Shown here: one piece after another, positions 26,757-35,890 of the stretch
How the letters are laid out: each line of letters begins with the position of its first letter
How positions within the stretch are numbered: position 1 is the first letter of the stretch
Assembly (NCBI RefSeq): GCF_030817655.1
Contig: NZ_JAUSZM010000003.1
Location: 5,146,001 to 5,210,000 of the forward strand
DNA from: Streptomyces sp. V4I2
GTDB lineage: Bacteria > Actinomycetota > Actinomycetes > Streptomycetales > Streptomycetaceae
DNA: 64,000 nt
Direction of reading: 5' to 3'
Notes under the pieces: generated by a model
What the model was told of the DNA's origin: nothing
What the model saw: the letters and a program-made list of their open reading frames with translations, nothing else
The model's database searches: none
Made by a program: the position numbers and the translations under genes

Positions 26757-26778
26757 GTACCCACTTTTTTGTGGGTAC
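26757..26778. terminator. GTACCCAC-T6-GTGGGTAC palindrome between convergent genes
   Basis: 8-bp perfect inverted repeat around six T residues, between the ends of the hypothetical gene (26740) and the HxlR gene (26819). The position suggests a terminator. The sequence also resembles GTAC-bearing HxlR operators, so a regulatory role is possible. Confidence 0.45.
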
Positions 26779-26818
26779 TTGGCAGCGCCCGCCGCACGAC
26801 CGAGGCTGGTGTCTGCCA

Positions 26819-27181
26819 TCAAGGAGTCGCCAGTTTCTCCAGGCGACGGTGGCCCCAGTCGGAAAGGGGGGCAAGAGCCTCGGAGAGTTCCAGGCCGAAG
26901 TCGGTCAGGGAGTACAGGGTTTTCAGCGGGAGTACGTCGTGCACCTCCCGGTGCACCAGTCCGTCCGCCTCCATCTCGCGCAGCGCCTGAGTCAGCACCT
27001 TCTCGCTGAGCCCGGCCAGCAGGCGGCGCAGCTCGGCCGGGCGGTGCGGGCCGGACTCCAGCTGCCACAGCAGCGCGGTCTTCCACTTGCCGTCGATCAC
27101 GGCGATCGCGGCGGTCACTCCACAGACGTTCAGGTCCTGAGCACGTCCGCGCGTCATCTTCGTCCCCACTCGTCTCGTCAT
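26819..27181 (-). CDS. HxlR-family winged-helix regulator
   Basis: 120-aa MarR-like HxlR regulator: CGVTAAIAVIDGKWKTALLWQL, RPAELRRLLAGLSEKVLTQALREMEADGLVHREVH and SLTDFGLELSEAL are the family blocks. The single Cys near residue 20 is at the position used for redox sensing in some HxlR proteins. Divergent from the imine-reductase-like gene with a 76-bp shared promoter, its likely target. Confidence 0.92.
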   Translation of the reverse strand: MTRRVGTKMTRGRAQDLNVCGVTAAIAVIDGKWKTALLWQLESGPHRPAELRRLLAGLSEKVLTQALREMEADGLVHREVHDVLPLKTLYSLTDFGLELSEALAPLSDWGHRRLEKLATP

Positions 27182-27257
27182 CCATCACCTGCGCCGGTTC
27201 GCGGATTTCCCGTTCGGTTCCCGTCGCAATTCCCTTTGCCTTAACAGGAGTTCAAGC

Positions 27258-28163
27258 ATGCCCACGTATTCCGACACCGACCAGTCTGCCCTCACCGCCA
27301 CCGTCACCGTGCTCGGCCTGGGCCCGATGGGCCGTGCCCTCGCCGGCGCCTTCCTGGACGCCGGCCTGCGGACCACCGTATGGAACCGCACGCCCGGCAA
27401 GGACCAGGAACTGCTCGCCCGCGGAGCGACCGGCGCGGCCTCCGCCGCCGAGGCGGTCGCCGCGAGCGGGCTGACCGTCGTCTGCGTGGTGAACTACGAC
27501 GCGGCCGACGGCATCCTGCGGGACGCCGCCGTCACCGACGCCCTCAAGGGCCGTACGGTCGCGAATCTGACCGCCGACACCCCCGACCGCGCCCGGCAGG
27601 CCGCGGACTGGGCGGCCGCCCACGGCATCCGCTACCTGGACGGCGCGATCATGACGCCGACCACCACGATCGGCACGCCCCACGGGGTGTTCCTGCACAG
27701 CGGCCCCGAGGACCTCTACCAGGAGCACCGCCCCGTACTGGACGCCCTGGGCGGCACCCACACCCACCTCGGCGAGGACATCGGCCGGGCCGCCGCCCAC
27801 GACATCGCCCTGCTCGACATCTTCTGGACGTCGATGGCGGGCTACGTCCACGCCCTCGCGATGGCCCGGGCCGAGGGCATCACCGCCCGCGAACTGGCCC
27901 CCTTCGCGCAGGGCATCGCCGCGATCCTCCCGCCGCTCTTCGCGGAGTGGGCGGACGACGTCGACAGCGGCACCTACTCCGGCGAGGGCAACCCGATCAC
28001 CTCCGGCGTCTCCTCCATGTCCCACATCGTCCACGCCTCCGAGTCCCACGGCATCGACGCGAGCGTGATGCGCGCGGCCGAGGGCCTCGCCCGCCGCGTG
28101 GTCGGCCTCGGCCACGGCGAGGACGGGTTCACGCGGGTCACGGAGCTGCTGGGGCGCCGCTGA
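27258..28163 (+). CDS. Imine reductase-like NADP-dependent oxidoreductase
   Basis: 301-aa beta-hydroxyacid dehydrogenase-fold enzyme. Rossmann start VTVLGLGPMGRALA (GLGPMG, 20-25), NRTP (43-46) selecting NADPH, and the imine-reductase family block YLDGAIMTPTTTIGTPHGVFLHSG. Asp182 in HDIALL matches the proton-donor Asp of (R)-type imine reductases as I recall it. The C-terminal helices (ASESHGIDASVMRAAEGLARR) are those of the IRED dimer. The natural substrate is unknown. Divergent from the HxlR regulator. Confidence 0.85.
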   Translation: MPTYSDTDQSALTATVTVLGLGPMGRALAGAFLDAGLRTTVWNRTPGKDQELLARGATGAASAAEAVAASGLTVVCVVNYDAADGILRDAAVTDALKGRTVANLTADTPDRARQAADWAAAHGIRYLDGAIMTPTTTIGTPHGVFLHSGPEDLYQEHRPVLDALGGTHTHLGEDIGRAAAHDIALLDIFWTSMAGYVHALAMARAEGITARELAPFAQGIAAILPPLFAEWADDVDSGTYSGEGNPITSGVSSMSHIVHASESHGIDASVMRAAEGLARRVVGLGHGEDGFTRVTELLGRR

Positions 28164-28407
28164 GCCGAAGCCGAAGCCATTCCGCCACGGCCGCGAAGTC
28201 CCCGTCGGTGAGCCCGTGACGGTGGTCCACCCGGTGCAGCAGGGCCGGGGCCAAGTGGTGGGCGGCCGCCCACGCCCGGTCGACGTCGGTGATCTCGTCG
28301 TCGAGCCAGACGAAGGGCCGGTTTCCCGCCCAGTCGACCAGAGGCCGCGTCTTCCAGTGCAGACCGGCAGGCCCGCCCCCGTCGTCCTCCTCGCCCGGCC
28401 AGTCCAC
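28138..28407 (-). pseudogene. C-terminal fragment of a HAD-like hydrolase
   Basis: The sequence GLHWKTRPLVDWAGNRPFVWLDDEITDVDRAWAAAHH...LLHRVDHRHGLTDGDF matches the second half of a common Streptomyces HAD-domain protein. The frame is open to 28575, but that upstream part lacks the DxDG nucleophile motif and has no good start codon before GTG 28407. It overlaps the 3' end of the convergent IRED gene by 26 nt. Probably a truncated gene, although a short alternative protein cannot be excluded. Confidence 0.55.
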
Positions 28408-28739
28408 CAGGGGCAGCCGCGGGCCGAGCGCGGGGTCGACCCGGTCGAGCAGCGGATGTGCGACGGCCTCGGCGGACGGAGGCCCCAGGAAGAGAAGCGT
28501 CAGGGCACTCGCCTCCCTCGCGACGCCCTCGTCAGGACGGAGAAAAACCCACTGGTACCGACCACGACAAGGACGCTACCGTGCCCTCATGACTGCCGGG
28601 TCGGCCTTGTGCCGTGAGCGAGTTGGGTGCCCGGCCTCTGAGTGAGGCCGGGGTGGGCCAGGGGCCCGCCTTCTTCTCTGCGCATTTCCCCAGGAATTTC
28701 CCAGGACGGAAACCAGCGACAGAGAAGGTACACAAAAGA

Positions 28740-29603
28740 ATGCCCAACGAGTTCAACCAGCAGGTCATCGACGAGTTCCGCGCCAACAAGGGCCGTATGA
28801 GCGGTTACTTCGAAGGCGCCCGGATGATCCTGCTCACCACCACCGGCGCCCGCACCGGTACCCCGCACACCACCCCCGTCGTCTACCTCCCCGACGGCGG
28901 TGAGCGCATCCTCGTCATCGCCTCGGCGGGCGGTGCGCCCACGCATCCGCACTGGTATCGCAACCTCCTCGCGCAACCCCGGGCCACCGTGGAGAGCGGC
29001 GCGTTCACGTACGAGGCGCGGGCCGTCGTACTGGAGGCCGAGGAACGGGACCAGGCCTTCGCGCGGGCCGTCGAGGCGGAGCCGGGCTGGGCGGCGTATC
29101 AGGAGAAGACGGAGCGGGTGATCCCGGTGGTCGCCCTGTACGAGGTCGCGCAGGGCGGCCCGCCGAACATCAATGCCGGGTCCATGGGCGAGGCGATCAA
29201 GGTCGTCCACGACGCCTTCCGGCGCGAGCTCGAACAGATCCGGAAGGAGATGAGCGGCACAGGCGTCTCGACTCTCGGCGCCCAACTCCGCGTCAACTGC
29301 CTCACCTTCTGCCACGGCCTGCACAACCACCACACCGGCGAGGACCTCGGCATGTTCCCGGTCCTCGCCGACCGTCACCCGGAATCCGCCCCCGCGCTGG
29401 CGCGACTGCGCGAGGAGCACGAGCGGATCGCCGCCCTCGTCGAAGACCTGCGCCGGGTCGTGACCGCCGAGGACGCGGACCCGGCCGCCGCCCGGGCGGA
29501 AGTCGAGCGGCTCACGACGGAACTCGAGGCCCATCTGACGTACGAGGAGGAGCAGTTGGTGCCGCTCCTCGACGGGCTCCGCAACGGGCCCCGCGACGCG
29601 TGA
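28740..29603 (+). CDS. Deazaflavin-dependent nitroreductase fused to a hemerythrin domain
   Basis: 287-aa two-domain protein. Residues 1-130 are a Ddn-like F420-dependent nitroreductase domain (MILLTTTGARTGTPHTTPVVYLPDGG; HPHWYRNLLAQPRATVE). Residues about 150-280 are a hemerythrin-like helical bundle with candidate di-iron ligands in CHGLHNHHTGED, REEHERI and HLTYEEEQLVPLL. The fusion suggests coupling of F420H2-dependent reduction with O2/NO or iron sensing (inference). Start ATG 28740 is preceded by AGAAGG, and the frame is open to 28614. Confidence 0.9.
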   Translation: MPNEFNQQVIDEFRANKGRMSGYFEGARMILLTTTGARTGTPHTTPVVYLPDGGERILVIASAGGAPTHPHWYRNLLAQPRATVESGAFTYEARAVVLEAEERDQAFARAVEAEPGWAAYQEKTERVIPVVALYEVAQGGPPNINAGSMGEAIKVVHDAFRRELEQIRKEMSGTGVSTLGAQLRVNCLTFCHGLHNHHTGEDLGMFPVLADRHPESAPALARLREEHERIAALVEDLRRVVTAEDADPAAARAEVERLTTELEAHLTYEEEQLVPLLDGLRNGPRDA

Positions 29604-29623
29604 GGCCGTAACCCGCGGGCGCC

Positions 29624-31657
29624 CTAGAACGGCAGTGGCCGCCCGTGCACCACCTCCAGCCGGGACACCGCCCGGGTGAGCACCACGTACAGCCGGTGCA
29701 GCCCCCGCTCCTCCGCCTCCGCGATCGCGGCGGGCTCGACGGCGACGACATGGTCGTACTCGAGGCCCTTGACCAGGGTCGCGGGTACGACGCTCACCCG
29801 CGCGGCCGGTTCGGACGGGTCCGCCACCGGGATCCCCGCCTCGTCGAGCGCCCGCCGCACCCGCTCGACCTCCGCGTCGGCCGCGACGACCCCGACGGAC
29901 CCTTCGCGCGCCGCCGCATCCCGTACGGCATCCACGACCGCCCCCAGCAGCTCACCGTCCGCGACCGGCCGGAGCTTCAGCTCCCCGTCCCCGCGCAGCG
30001 ACCGCCCCGCCGGGACGTCCACGTCCAGCCGGGCCAGCAGCCGGTTGGCGAACGCCACGACGGCCTTCGGCACCCGGAAGCCGGTCGTCAGCGGTACGAC
30101 GGCCGCGTCCGGTTTCCCCAGGTGGCGCAGGGTCGTGTCCCAGGACCGGGCCGCCCAGGGGGTGGTCCCCTGCGCCAGGTCGCCGAGGACGGTGAGCGAG
30201 CCGAAGGGCGCCCGGCGGGCGATCGCCCGGCACTCCATCGGGGACAGGTCCTGCGCCTCGTCGACGACGAGATGGCCGTACGCCTCCGGATGCTCCACGA
30301 GCCCGGCGACCTCGTCGAGGAGGACGAGGTCCGCGGCCGACCAGCGCGCCGACTTCCACGACCGCGGCGGCCTCGCCCACAGCAGCGCCTTCTGCTCGTC
30401 GGCGTCCAGTAGTCCTTCCGACGCGGCCCCCAACACCGCCGGACCGGTGAGGAGTTCGGCGACGACCTCCTCCGCCCTGACCCGCGGCCACACGGCATCG
30501 ACGTACCCCCCGACCGCCCGCGACCGCGAGACCCGCTGCACCCAGGCGGCGCTCCGCGGCCCCGCCCGCCGCTCGGCCCGCAGCTGCACACACCGCACGA
30601 CCCGGCTGCGCACCCGCTCCCGCCCGACACCGTACGGCGGCTCCTCGGCCCGTACGTCGGTCACGATCCGCGCGAGCTCGCCGGCGGCCACCCGCCACCG
30701 GTACGACCCGTCGGGCACCGCGAGATCCACGGCCGCTTGCTCCCCCGACACCCGCGCGTACAGCGCCCGCCGCAGCACCTGAGCCATCCGGACGTCGTGC
30801 TTGACGGCGGCCGTCCGCTCCTCGTCGGCACCGGTGACCGGGTGCCGGGCGATCTCCTCCAGGAGCGTCGACTGCCGCACGCCCGTCTCGCCCAGGGCCG
30901 GCAGGACCGCCGCGATGTACGACAGGAAGGTCCGGTTGGGCCCGAGGATCAGCAGGCCACCGCGGCGGATGCGCTGCGGGTGGGTGTAGAGCAGGTAGGC
31001 GGCCCGGTGCAGCCCGACGGCCGTCTTGCCGGTGCCCGGGGCGCCCTGCACACACACCGACACGGCCAGGTCCCCGCGTACGAGATCGTCCTGCTCGGGC
31101 TGGATGGTCGCGGCGATGTCCCGCATCGGCCCGACCCGAGGCCGCTCGATCTCCCGGGCGACGATGTCGCTGACCCGCGACTCCCCTTCGCCGAGATGCT
31201 CGTCCTCCAGCCCCGTCAGATCGTCGGAGTCGCCGCGGCTGCCGGGCGCCCAGCCGAAGCGGCGGCGGACGGCGACGCCCTGCGGGTCGCCGGCGCTCGC
31301 CTGGTAGAAGGCGCGGGAGACGGGGGCGCGCCAGTCGACGACGAGGGGCGGCGCGGCGGGGTCCTCGCTGATCCGCAGCCGCCCGAGGTGGTACCGCTGC
31401 CCGGCATGCTCCCCACCCGAGAAGTCCAGCCGCCCGAAGAACAACGGCCCTTCGGGCAGTTCCCGCATCTCCTTGGCCCGGCTGCGCAGCCGGTACCCGA
31501 GGACCTCGGCGTCGGCACCGGAGGCGGAGACGTCCTCGCCGGTGACGACGTGTTCCCCGGCCCCGTCGACCATGGCGGTGAGGGCGGCTCGGCAGCGGTC
31601 GTGGTGGGCGCGTTCGTGGCGGAGGGCGTCCTGGAGGGAGGGATCGGGTGACGTCAT
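29624..31657 (-). CDS. helR: HelD/HelR-type RNA polymerase recycling ATPase
   Basis: 677-aa UvrD-like superfamily 1 protein without DNA-helicase accessory domains. It has an N-terminal coiled coil that would enter the RNA polymerase secondary channel (residues about 1-60), then Walker A QGAPGTGKTAVGLHR, motif II VVDEAQDLSP and motif IV-VI elements near the C-terminus (TLVKGLEYDHVV, RLYVVLTRAVSRLEV). HelR in Streptomyces displaces rifamycins and recycles stalled polymerase. No rifamycin-associated element was seen upstream. A TetR gene lies 67 bp upstream in the same direction. Confidence 0.88.
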   Translation of the reverse strand: MTSPDPSLQDALRHERAHHDRCRAALTAMVDGAGEHVVTGEDVSASGADAEVLGYRLRSRAKEMRELPEGPLFFGRLDFSGGEHAGQRYHLGRLRISEDPAAPPLVVDWRAPVSRAFYQASAGDPQGVAVRRRFGWAPGSRGDSDDLTGLEDEHLGEGESRVSDIVAREIERPRVGPMRDIAATIQPEQDDLVRGDLAVSVCVQGAPGTGKTAVGLHRAAYLLYTHPQRIRRGGLLILGPNRTFLSYIAAVLPALGETGVRQSTLLEEIARHPVTGADEERTAAVKHDVRMAQVLRRALYARVSGEQAAVDLAVPDGSYRWRVAAGELARIVTDVRAEEPPYGVGRERVRSRVVRCVQLRAERRAGPRSAAWVQRVSRSRAVGGYVDAVWPRVRAEEVVAELLTGPAVLGAASEGLLDADEQKALLWARPPRSWKSARWSAADLVLLDEVAGLVEHPEAYGHLVVDEAQDLSPMECRAIARRAPFGSLTVLGDLAQGTTPWAARSWDTTLRHLGKPDAAVVPLTTGFRVPKAVVAFANRLLARLDVDVPAGRSLRGDGELKLRPVADGELLGAVVDAVRDAAAREGSVGVVAADAEVERVRRALDEAGIPVADPSEPAARVSVVPATLVKGLEYDHVVAVEPAAIAEAEERGLHRLYVVLTRAVSRLEVVHGRPLPF

Positions 31658-31724
31658 TCCAACGAGCGTACCGGAATAACGTAACCGGGTTAAATTTTTT
31701 ACTCAGTACCGCATGCTGGCTTGC

Positions 31725-32351
31725 TCACGCCAGGTGCGGCAACCCGGCCGCCAACATCCCGAACGCCCGCTCCGCAGCCGCCACCGCATCCCCCCGTACG
31801 TCCGCCGCCCGCTCCCCGCCCGCGATCCGCCGCCAGTTCTCCAGCGCCAGGACCCGCTGTACGGCCACGATCTGCCCGGCGGCCAGCCGCGCCTCCAGCC
31901 CACCCCCGAGCGCCTCGGCCAGCGCGGCCTCGGACCGCTCCTGGAACCCGTACAGACGGGCCACCAGCGCGGGCGTCCCGTACAGCAGGGCGTGGAAGGC
32001 GAGCACCTGGGGATGGTCATTGAGCCCGGTCACGGGATCACACCGCTCCAGCCCGTCGAGAAAGTGCCGCCGCAGCGCCACGAGCGGCGCCGCCTCTCCC
32101 CGCGCCACCACCCGCGCGGCCTCCCCCTCGTGATCGGCGAACCGGTACAGGACCAGGTCCTCCTTCGCCGGGAAGTACCGGAACAGCGTCGGCTTCGAGA
32201 TCTCCGCCGCGGCCGCCACCTCGGCGACGGACACCGCATCGAACCCCTTCTCCAGGAACAGCCGGATCGCGAGCTCCGACACGGTCTCGTACATCCGCCG
32301 CTTCTTGCGCTCACGCAGCCCGACCGCGCCCGCCTCGCCGTTCTCAGCCAT
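31725..32351 (-). CDS. TetR-family transcriptional regulator
   Basis: 208-aa TetR protein: N-terminal HTH (AIRLFLEKGFDAVSVAEVAAAAEISKPTLFRYFPAKEDLVLYRF) and a C-terminal helical ligand domain (resembling TetR_C members with LERCDPVTGLNDHPQVLAFHALLYGTPAL). ATG 32351 is chosen, and the frame is open to 32426. It precedes helR in the same direction. An AT-rich patch (taaattttttactcagtac) lies in the gap and may hold the helR promoter. Confidence 0.9.
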   Translation of the reverse strand: MAENGEAGAVGLRERKKRRMYETVSELAIRLFLEKGFDAVSVAEVAAAAEISKPTLFRYFPAKEDLVLYRFADHEGEAARVVARGEAAPLVALRRHFLDGLERCDPVTGLNDHPQVLAFHALLYGTPALVARLYGFQERSEAALAEALGGGLEARLAAGQIVAVQRVLALENWRRIAGGERAADVRGDAVAAAERAFGMLAAGLPHLA

Positions 32352-32406
32352 GGGGTGAGGGTACGCAGGTACGCACCACCCTGCGCTCGGCCGGGGCATG
32401 GCCTCC

Positions 32407-34593
32407 CTAGGCCAGGGCCCGGGCAAGGTAGGGGTTCGCCGTCAGCCGGACCGGCAGGCCGAGGGAACCCGTGGCGACCGCCAGTGTCACGGCGTACGAG
32501 TCGACCGCCCGCTTGACGTTGGGGGCGTCCAGGCTCGCGCCCGTCACGATGCGGTCGAGGTCGATGTACGCGGACCGGACGATCTCGATCCAGCGGTACA
32601 CACGCCAGTCCTTGCGCCAGTCGCGGGTGTACTCGGGCGGCAGCTTCTTCTCCCAGCGACGGAACATCCGGTCCCGGATCTCCGGCCGGGTCGGAGTGAG
32701 GTGCATGTGCCGCACCAGGTCGTAGAGCGGATCGCCGACCACGGCCATCTCCCAGTCGATGATGGTCAGCGCCAGCTCGTCGTCCCGCCGTACCAGGTTC
32801 CACGGGTTCAGGTCGCCGTGCAGCAGCGCCGGTTCCCGATGGCTCACCTCATGCCGGGAAAGGATCTCCTGCAGACGGTCCGCTTCAGGCAGCCCGAGCA
32901 GCCGGGCGAGCTGCTGCGACTCCTTCGGCAACTCACGCACCAGCGTAACGAGTTGGCCCCTCAGCCAGCGGTGGAAGCTGCCTTCCCCGGAGGTCGGGTC
33001 GACCTGCTTGTACTTCACGCGCGTCAGTGCGCAGAGCTGATCGACGAGCGCGTCCGCCTCGTGCGGCAGCAGCCCGTGCTCCGGATGGCGGAGGGGCCTG
33101 TCGATGTCCCACGGTCCGACGTACGTGTGAATGGCGAAGCGGTCGTTCGGATAGCTCTCGCCCAGCGCCAGGGCCCGCGGCGCCGCCACGGCGATGTGGG
33201 CCTCCTCGATGGCCCTCAGTACGGCGTGTTCACTGAGGAAGCTGCGCTCCCGGCGGCAGACGTCGGGCAGCTTGCGCCGCACGACCACGGGAAAGGCGAT
33301 GCTCGGCACCCGGACCACGGTGTTGAGGTGCGCGGTCCCCTTGAACACCCGGCCCGCGGGAGCGGCCCCCTCCGCCACCAGGGCCTCCCGCACCGCGGAG
33401 ACGGGAAAGTCCGGATGCTCGGGAAGACGCCGGTCCGGCTCCCAGCGGAAGGTCTGGACGAGCCGCCCCTGACCGTCGTACGAACCGCCGCTTCGGGACG
33501 TCAGCCACCGGAACAGAGCCCGCTCGATCTCCAGCTCGCCCGGCAGGTTGGTAAGGCGCAACGGCTCCGCAGCCGCTTCGAGGGCGCGGCGCACCTCCGC
33601 CGTCGCCTCGTTCAGGCTCTTCTGGGTGCGGGTCTCCTCCAGGAACCGCGCGGCCCGCATCACGTCCGGGTAGACGGACTGCGCCCGCTCGAAGGCGACG
33701 TAGTGGCGCAGGTCCCGGGTCAGGCCGTTCACGGCAGCGGGACGAGTACGCTGCATGGCCTCGGCCCACGCCTCGACCACCTCGTCCCACTGGTGCGGCG
33801 GGTACTGCATGCGCACAAGATGGGTCGCGAGGTCGTGCAGGGGGTCGCCGTAGGTCGCCAGCTCCCAGTCGACGCAGATGAGCGGCGGAGCGCCGCCGTA
33901 CGACACGATCAGATTGTCGCGGTGCAGGTCGGCGTGGAGCAGGCTGTACGGCCGCCGGGCCATGGTGGGGACCCGCTCGGCCAGCCGGAGCAGAGCGTCC
34001 TCGGGAATGCCGAGCGACGCGAACAGCCCGCCGAAGACCGCCCGGTTGGGCCGCCTGATCTGCCGGTCCGCGAGGTGCGCCAGAGTCCGTAGGAATCCCT
34101 GGCTGTCCGTGTCGTTGCGCGGCCAGACGGACGGCAGCGCCGGCAGCGCCCCGCGCCGCACCTGCGTCATCTGTGCGAGCAGGCCTGCCAGGGCCTTGAT
34201 GAGCAGAGTGTCGACCGGTTTGCCGTTCGCACAGACGGCGGAGAGCGGTACGCCTTCCACATGGCTGTGGATCGCGAAGTGTTCCCGTTGGACGAGGCAC
34301 TCCGGCACGTGCGGCAGGACCCCCTTGATCGCGGCGAGGATCTCCCCCTCGTCCTGCCAGGTCCTGATCACCACAGGCAGCACGTCGCTGCGCCGGATCC
34401 GGACGGTGACGGAGGTGCCGACCGGACGCCGGAGCGCACGCGCCATGGGTTCCGTCAGGGGGAGCACGTAGTTCTGGTTGTGGTACCCGCTGGCCGACTG
34501 GCCCTCCGCGGCGGCCCATCCCACGAACGCTTGGTACGTGTCGTCGAGCGTGGCGCGCTCCCCGACAGGACGGGGATCGGGACGTGCGCCCAC
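32407..34593 (-). CDS. Tandem double aminoglycoside-phosphotransferase-fold kinase
   Basis: 728-aa protein with two APH/choline-kinase-type domains in one chain. The first has HADLHRDN (220-227) and VDWE (about 241-244). The second has HGDLNPWN (592-599) and IDWEMAVVGDP (about 612-622). Both therefore keep catalytic Asp and metal-binding Asp. The small-molecule substrate is unknown. I chose GTG 34593 because a GGAGC lies just upstream and the frame before it has no family likeness. It is 250 bp downstream of the DevA-like regulator of the third module and may belong to its regulon. Confidence 0.82.
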   Translation of the reverse strand: MGARPDPRPVGERATLDDTYQAFVGWAAAEGQSASGYHNQNYVLPLTEPMARALRRPVGTSVTVRIRRSDVLPVVIRTWQDEGEILAAIKGVLPHVPECLVQREHFAIHSHVEGVPLSAVCANGKPVDTLLIKALAGLLAQMTQVRRGALPALPSVWPRNDTDSQGFLRTLAHLADRQIRRPNRAVFGGLFASLGIPEDALLRLAERVPTMARRPYSLLHADLHRDNLIVSYGGAPPLICVDWELATYGDPLHDLATHLVRMQYPPHQWDEVVEAWAEAMQRTRPAAVNGLTRDLRHYVAFERAQSVYPDVMRAARFLEETRTQKSLNEATAEVRRALEAAAEPLRLTNLPGELEIERALFRWLTSRSGGSYDGQGRLVQTFRWEPDRRLPEHPDFPVSAVREALVAEGAAPAGRVFKGTAHLNTVVRVPSIAFPVVVRRKLPDVCRRERSFLSEHAVLRAIEEAHIAVAAPRALALGESYPNDRFAIHTYVGPWDIDRPLRHPEHGLLPHEADALVDQLCALTRVKYKQVDPTSGEGSFHRWLRGQLVTLVRELPKESQQLARLLGLPEADRLQEILSRHEVSHREPALLHGDLNPWNLVRRDDELALTIIDWEMAVVGDPLYDLVRHMHLTPTRPEIRDRMFRRWEKKLPPEYTRDWRKDWRVYRWIEIVRSAYIDLDRIVTGASLDAPNVKRAVDSYAVTLAVATGSLGLPVRLTANPYLARALA

Positions 34594-34844
34594 TGGCTGC
34601 TCCGGGTACGAGAAGGGGGAAGCTATGGCAAACCGTAAGCACGCGTCGGGAATCACGCATGAGGAACGACGCCGACGTGGCCACAATGGGTGGTCTGCCA
34701 CTCTTCTGCGCGAGGTCCGTGCGAAGCCGTTCGTCGTCGTTCGCGGTCGGCCTGTTGGCCTTTTCATACGGACGAAGGCGAGCGTTTGCTCAGTGTGTGC
34801 GGGCATGCTAGCAAGCTGCGGGACCCGTCCTTGACCCGGTTCGG

Positions 34845-35747
34845 CTATTCGGAGAGATGGTGCCAGACCGAGTCGAACCATTTCTGCATGCTGTCCACGA
34901 AGACGGTGCCCGGCGAGTTGGTGTCCCCGTCCTTCACATGGTGGGTCAGAGTGGCGCCGAAGCCGAGGACATCGAGCGCGGTGACCTCCTCGCCGGAGTC
35001 CAGCACGATTTTGCGCTCGATCACTTCGTACAGCCCGTGCAGTGCCTCGATGCCGTTGAACAGGTAGAGCTTGAAGGCCGGGGTCAACGGCGCGTGACGG
35101 ATCTGTACGTCGACGAACGGCACCAGCCCTTCGGTATGCAGATCTCTCAGCAATCCCTCAAGTGACTTTGTGTGCCGCTCGGTAATGGTGCGCAGGCGCT
35201 CCCGCAGGCGCGGGTCGTTCTTGTCGTCCTTGACGCGCGGGTAGGGCAGGGGCAGCGTCACGTCCGGCAGGAGCATGCGCAGGGCGATGTGCTGGGGCGT
35301 GATGGCGCCGCCGCGGATGCGCTCCACCTGGAGCCGGATGTGCGCGTCCAGGGATTCCGACGTCAACGTATAGACGTCCAAGGTGACTTCGGGCTGTTCG
35401 AAGGCCTCACTGATGAGCGGTCCCAGCGTCATGCCGTGGCGCGACCTGGTTGCCTTGGCCGCCGAGGACTGTATGCGCTGGGTCTTGATCACCCGTGACC
35501 CGCTGCCCTGCCGTGACTCGACCCAGCCCTCGTTGGCCAGCTCCCGCAGTGCCCGCTGCACGGTGTCCCGGGAGACTCCCAGTTCCTCCGCGAGGTCGCG
35601 CTGTGAGGGCAGGAAGGAGCGCAGCGGATACGTCCCGTCCGTCATCCGCCCGCGCAACTCGTCGGCGACCCGCTGGAACTCCCTGCCGCCGCCACCCTCG
35701 CCGGTCTGCTGTGTATCCACGTGTGGACCGTACCGCTTCCGGTCCAC
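34845..35747 (-). CDS. GntR-family regulator, DevA-like paralogue
   Basis: About 300 aa. N-terminal GntR winged helix (RVADELRGRMTDGTYPLRSFLPSQRDLAEELGVSRDTVQRALRELANEGWV) followed by a C-terminal domain shared with DevA and DevE here (PAFKLYLFNGIEALHGLYEVIER ... FVDSMQKWFDSVWHHL). It is the most diverged of the three paralogues. The start is set at GTG 35747, the third codon of a TTG-GTN-GTG string conserved in all three genes. TTG 35753 is the longest choice. Divergently paired with a 62-aa membrane peptide gene at 35891, and a double-kinase gene follows downstream. Confidence 0.85.
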   Translation of the reverse strand: MDRKRYGPHVDTQQTGEGGGGREFQRVADELRGRMTDGTYPLRSFLPSQRDLAEELGVSRDTVQRALRELANEGWVESRQGSGSRVIKTQRIQSSAAKATRSRHGMTLGPLISEAFEQPEVTLDVYTLTSESLDAHIRLQVERIRGGAITPQHIALRMLLPDVTLPLPYPRVKDDKNDPRLRERLRTITERHTKSLEGLLRDLHTEGLVPFVDVQIRHAPLTPAFKLYLFNGIEALHGLYEVIERKIVLDSGEEVTALDVLGFGATLTHHVKDGDTNSPGTVFVDSMQKWFDSVWHHLSE

Positions 35748-35763
35748 CACCAAACCAATCGCG

Positions 35764-35847
35764 AACCAACTAGACGGTCACATTGGCCTGTTGGTTAAGC
35801 GATCAATTGGACTGGGCAGACCAGTCCCAAGCAAGTCAGTCCAATTG
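35764..35847. promoter_or_regulatory. Inverted repeats in the divergent promoter of module 3
   Basis: AACCAAC (35764-35770) faces GTTGGTT (35790-35796), and CAATTGGACTG (35804-35814) faces CAGTCCAATTG (35837-35847, 11-bp perfect arms). Candidate operators of the adjacent GntR regulator. The GTTGG/CCAAC core recurs in the two sister promoters. Confidence 0.55.
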
Positions 35848-35890
35848 GACGGATTGTTGGGGCACTTCACCGGAAGCGGAAGGGAGGTGG

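Noticed and set aside
31658..31724. Possible rifamycin-associated element upstream of helR
   Set aside because: The gap is AT-rich and lacks the 19-bp inverted repeat expected of such an element.
34625..34834. Plus-strand 69-codon frame with ATG in the gap before the double-kinase gene
   Set aside because: It has only a weak ribosome-binding site and no family resemblance, and it overlaps the promoter region of a minus-strand gene.
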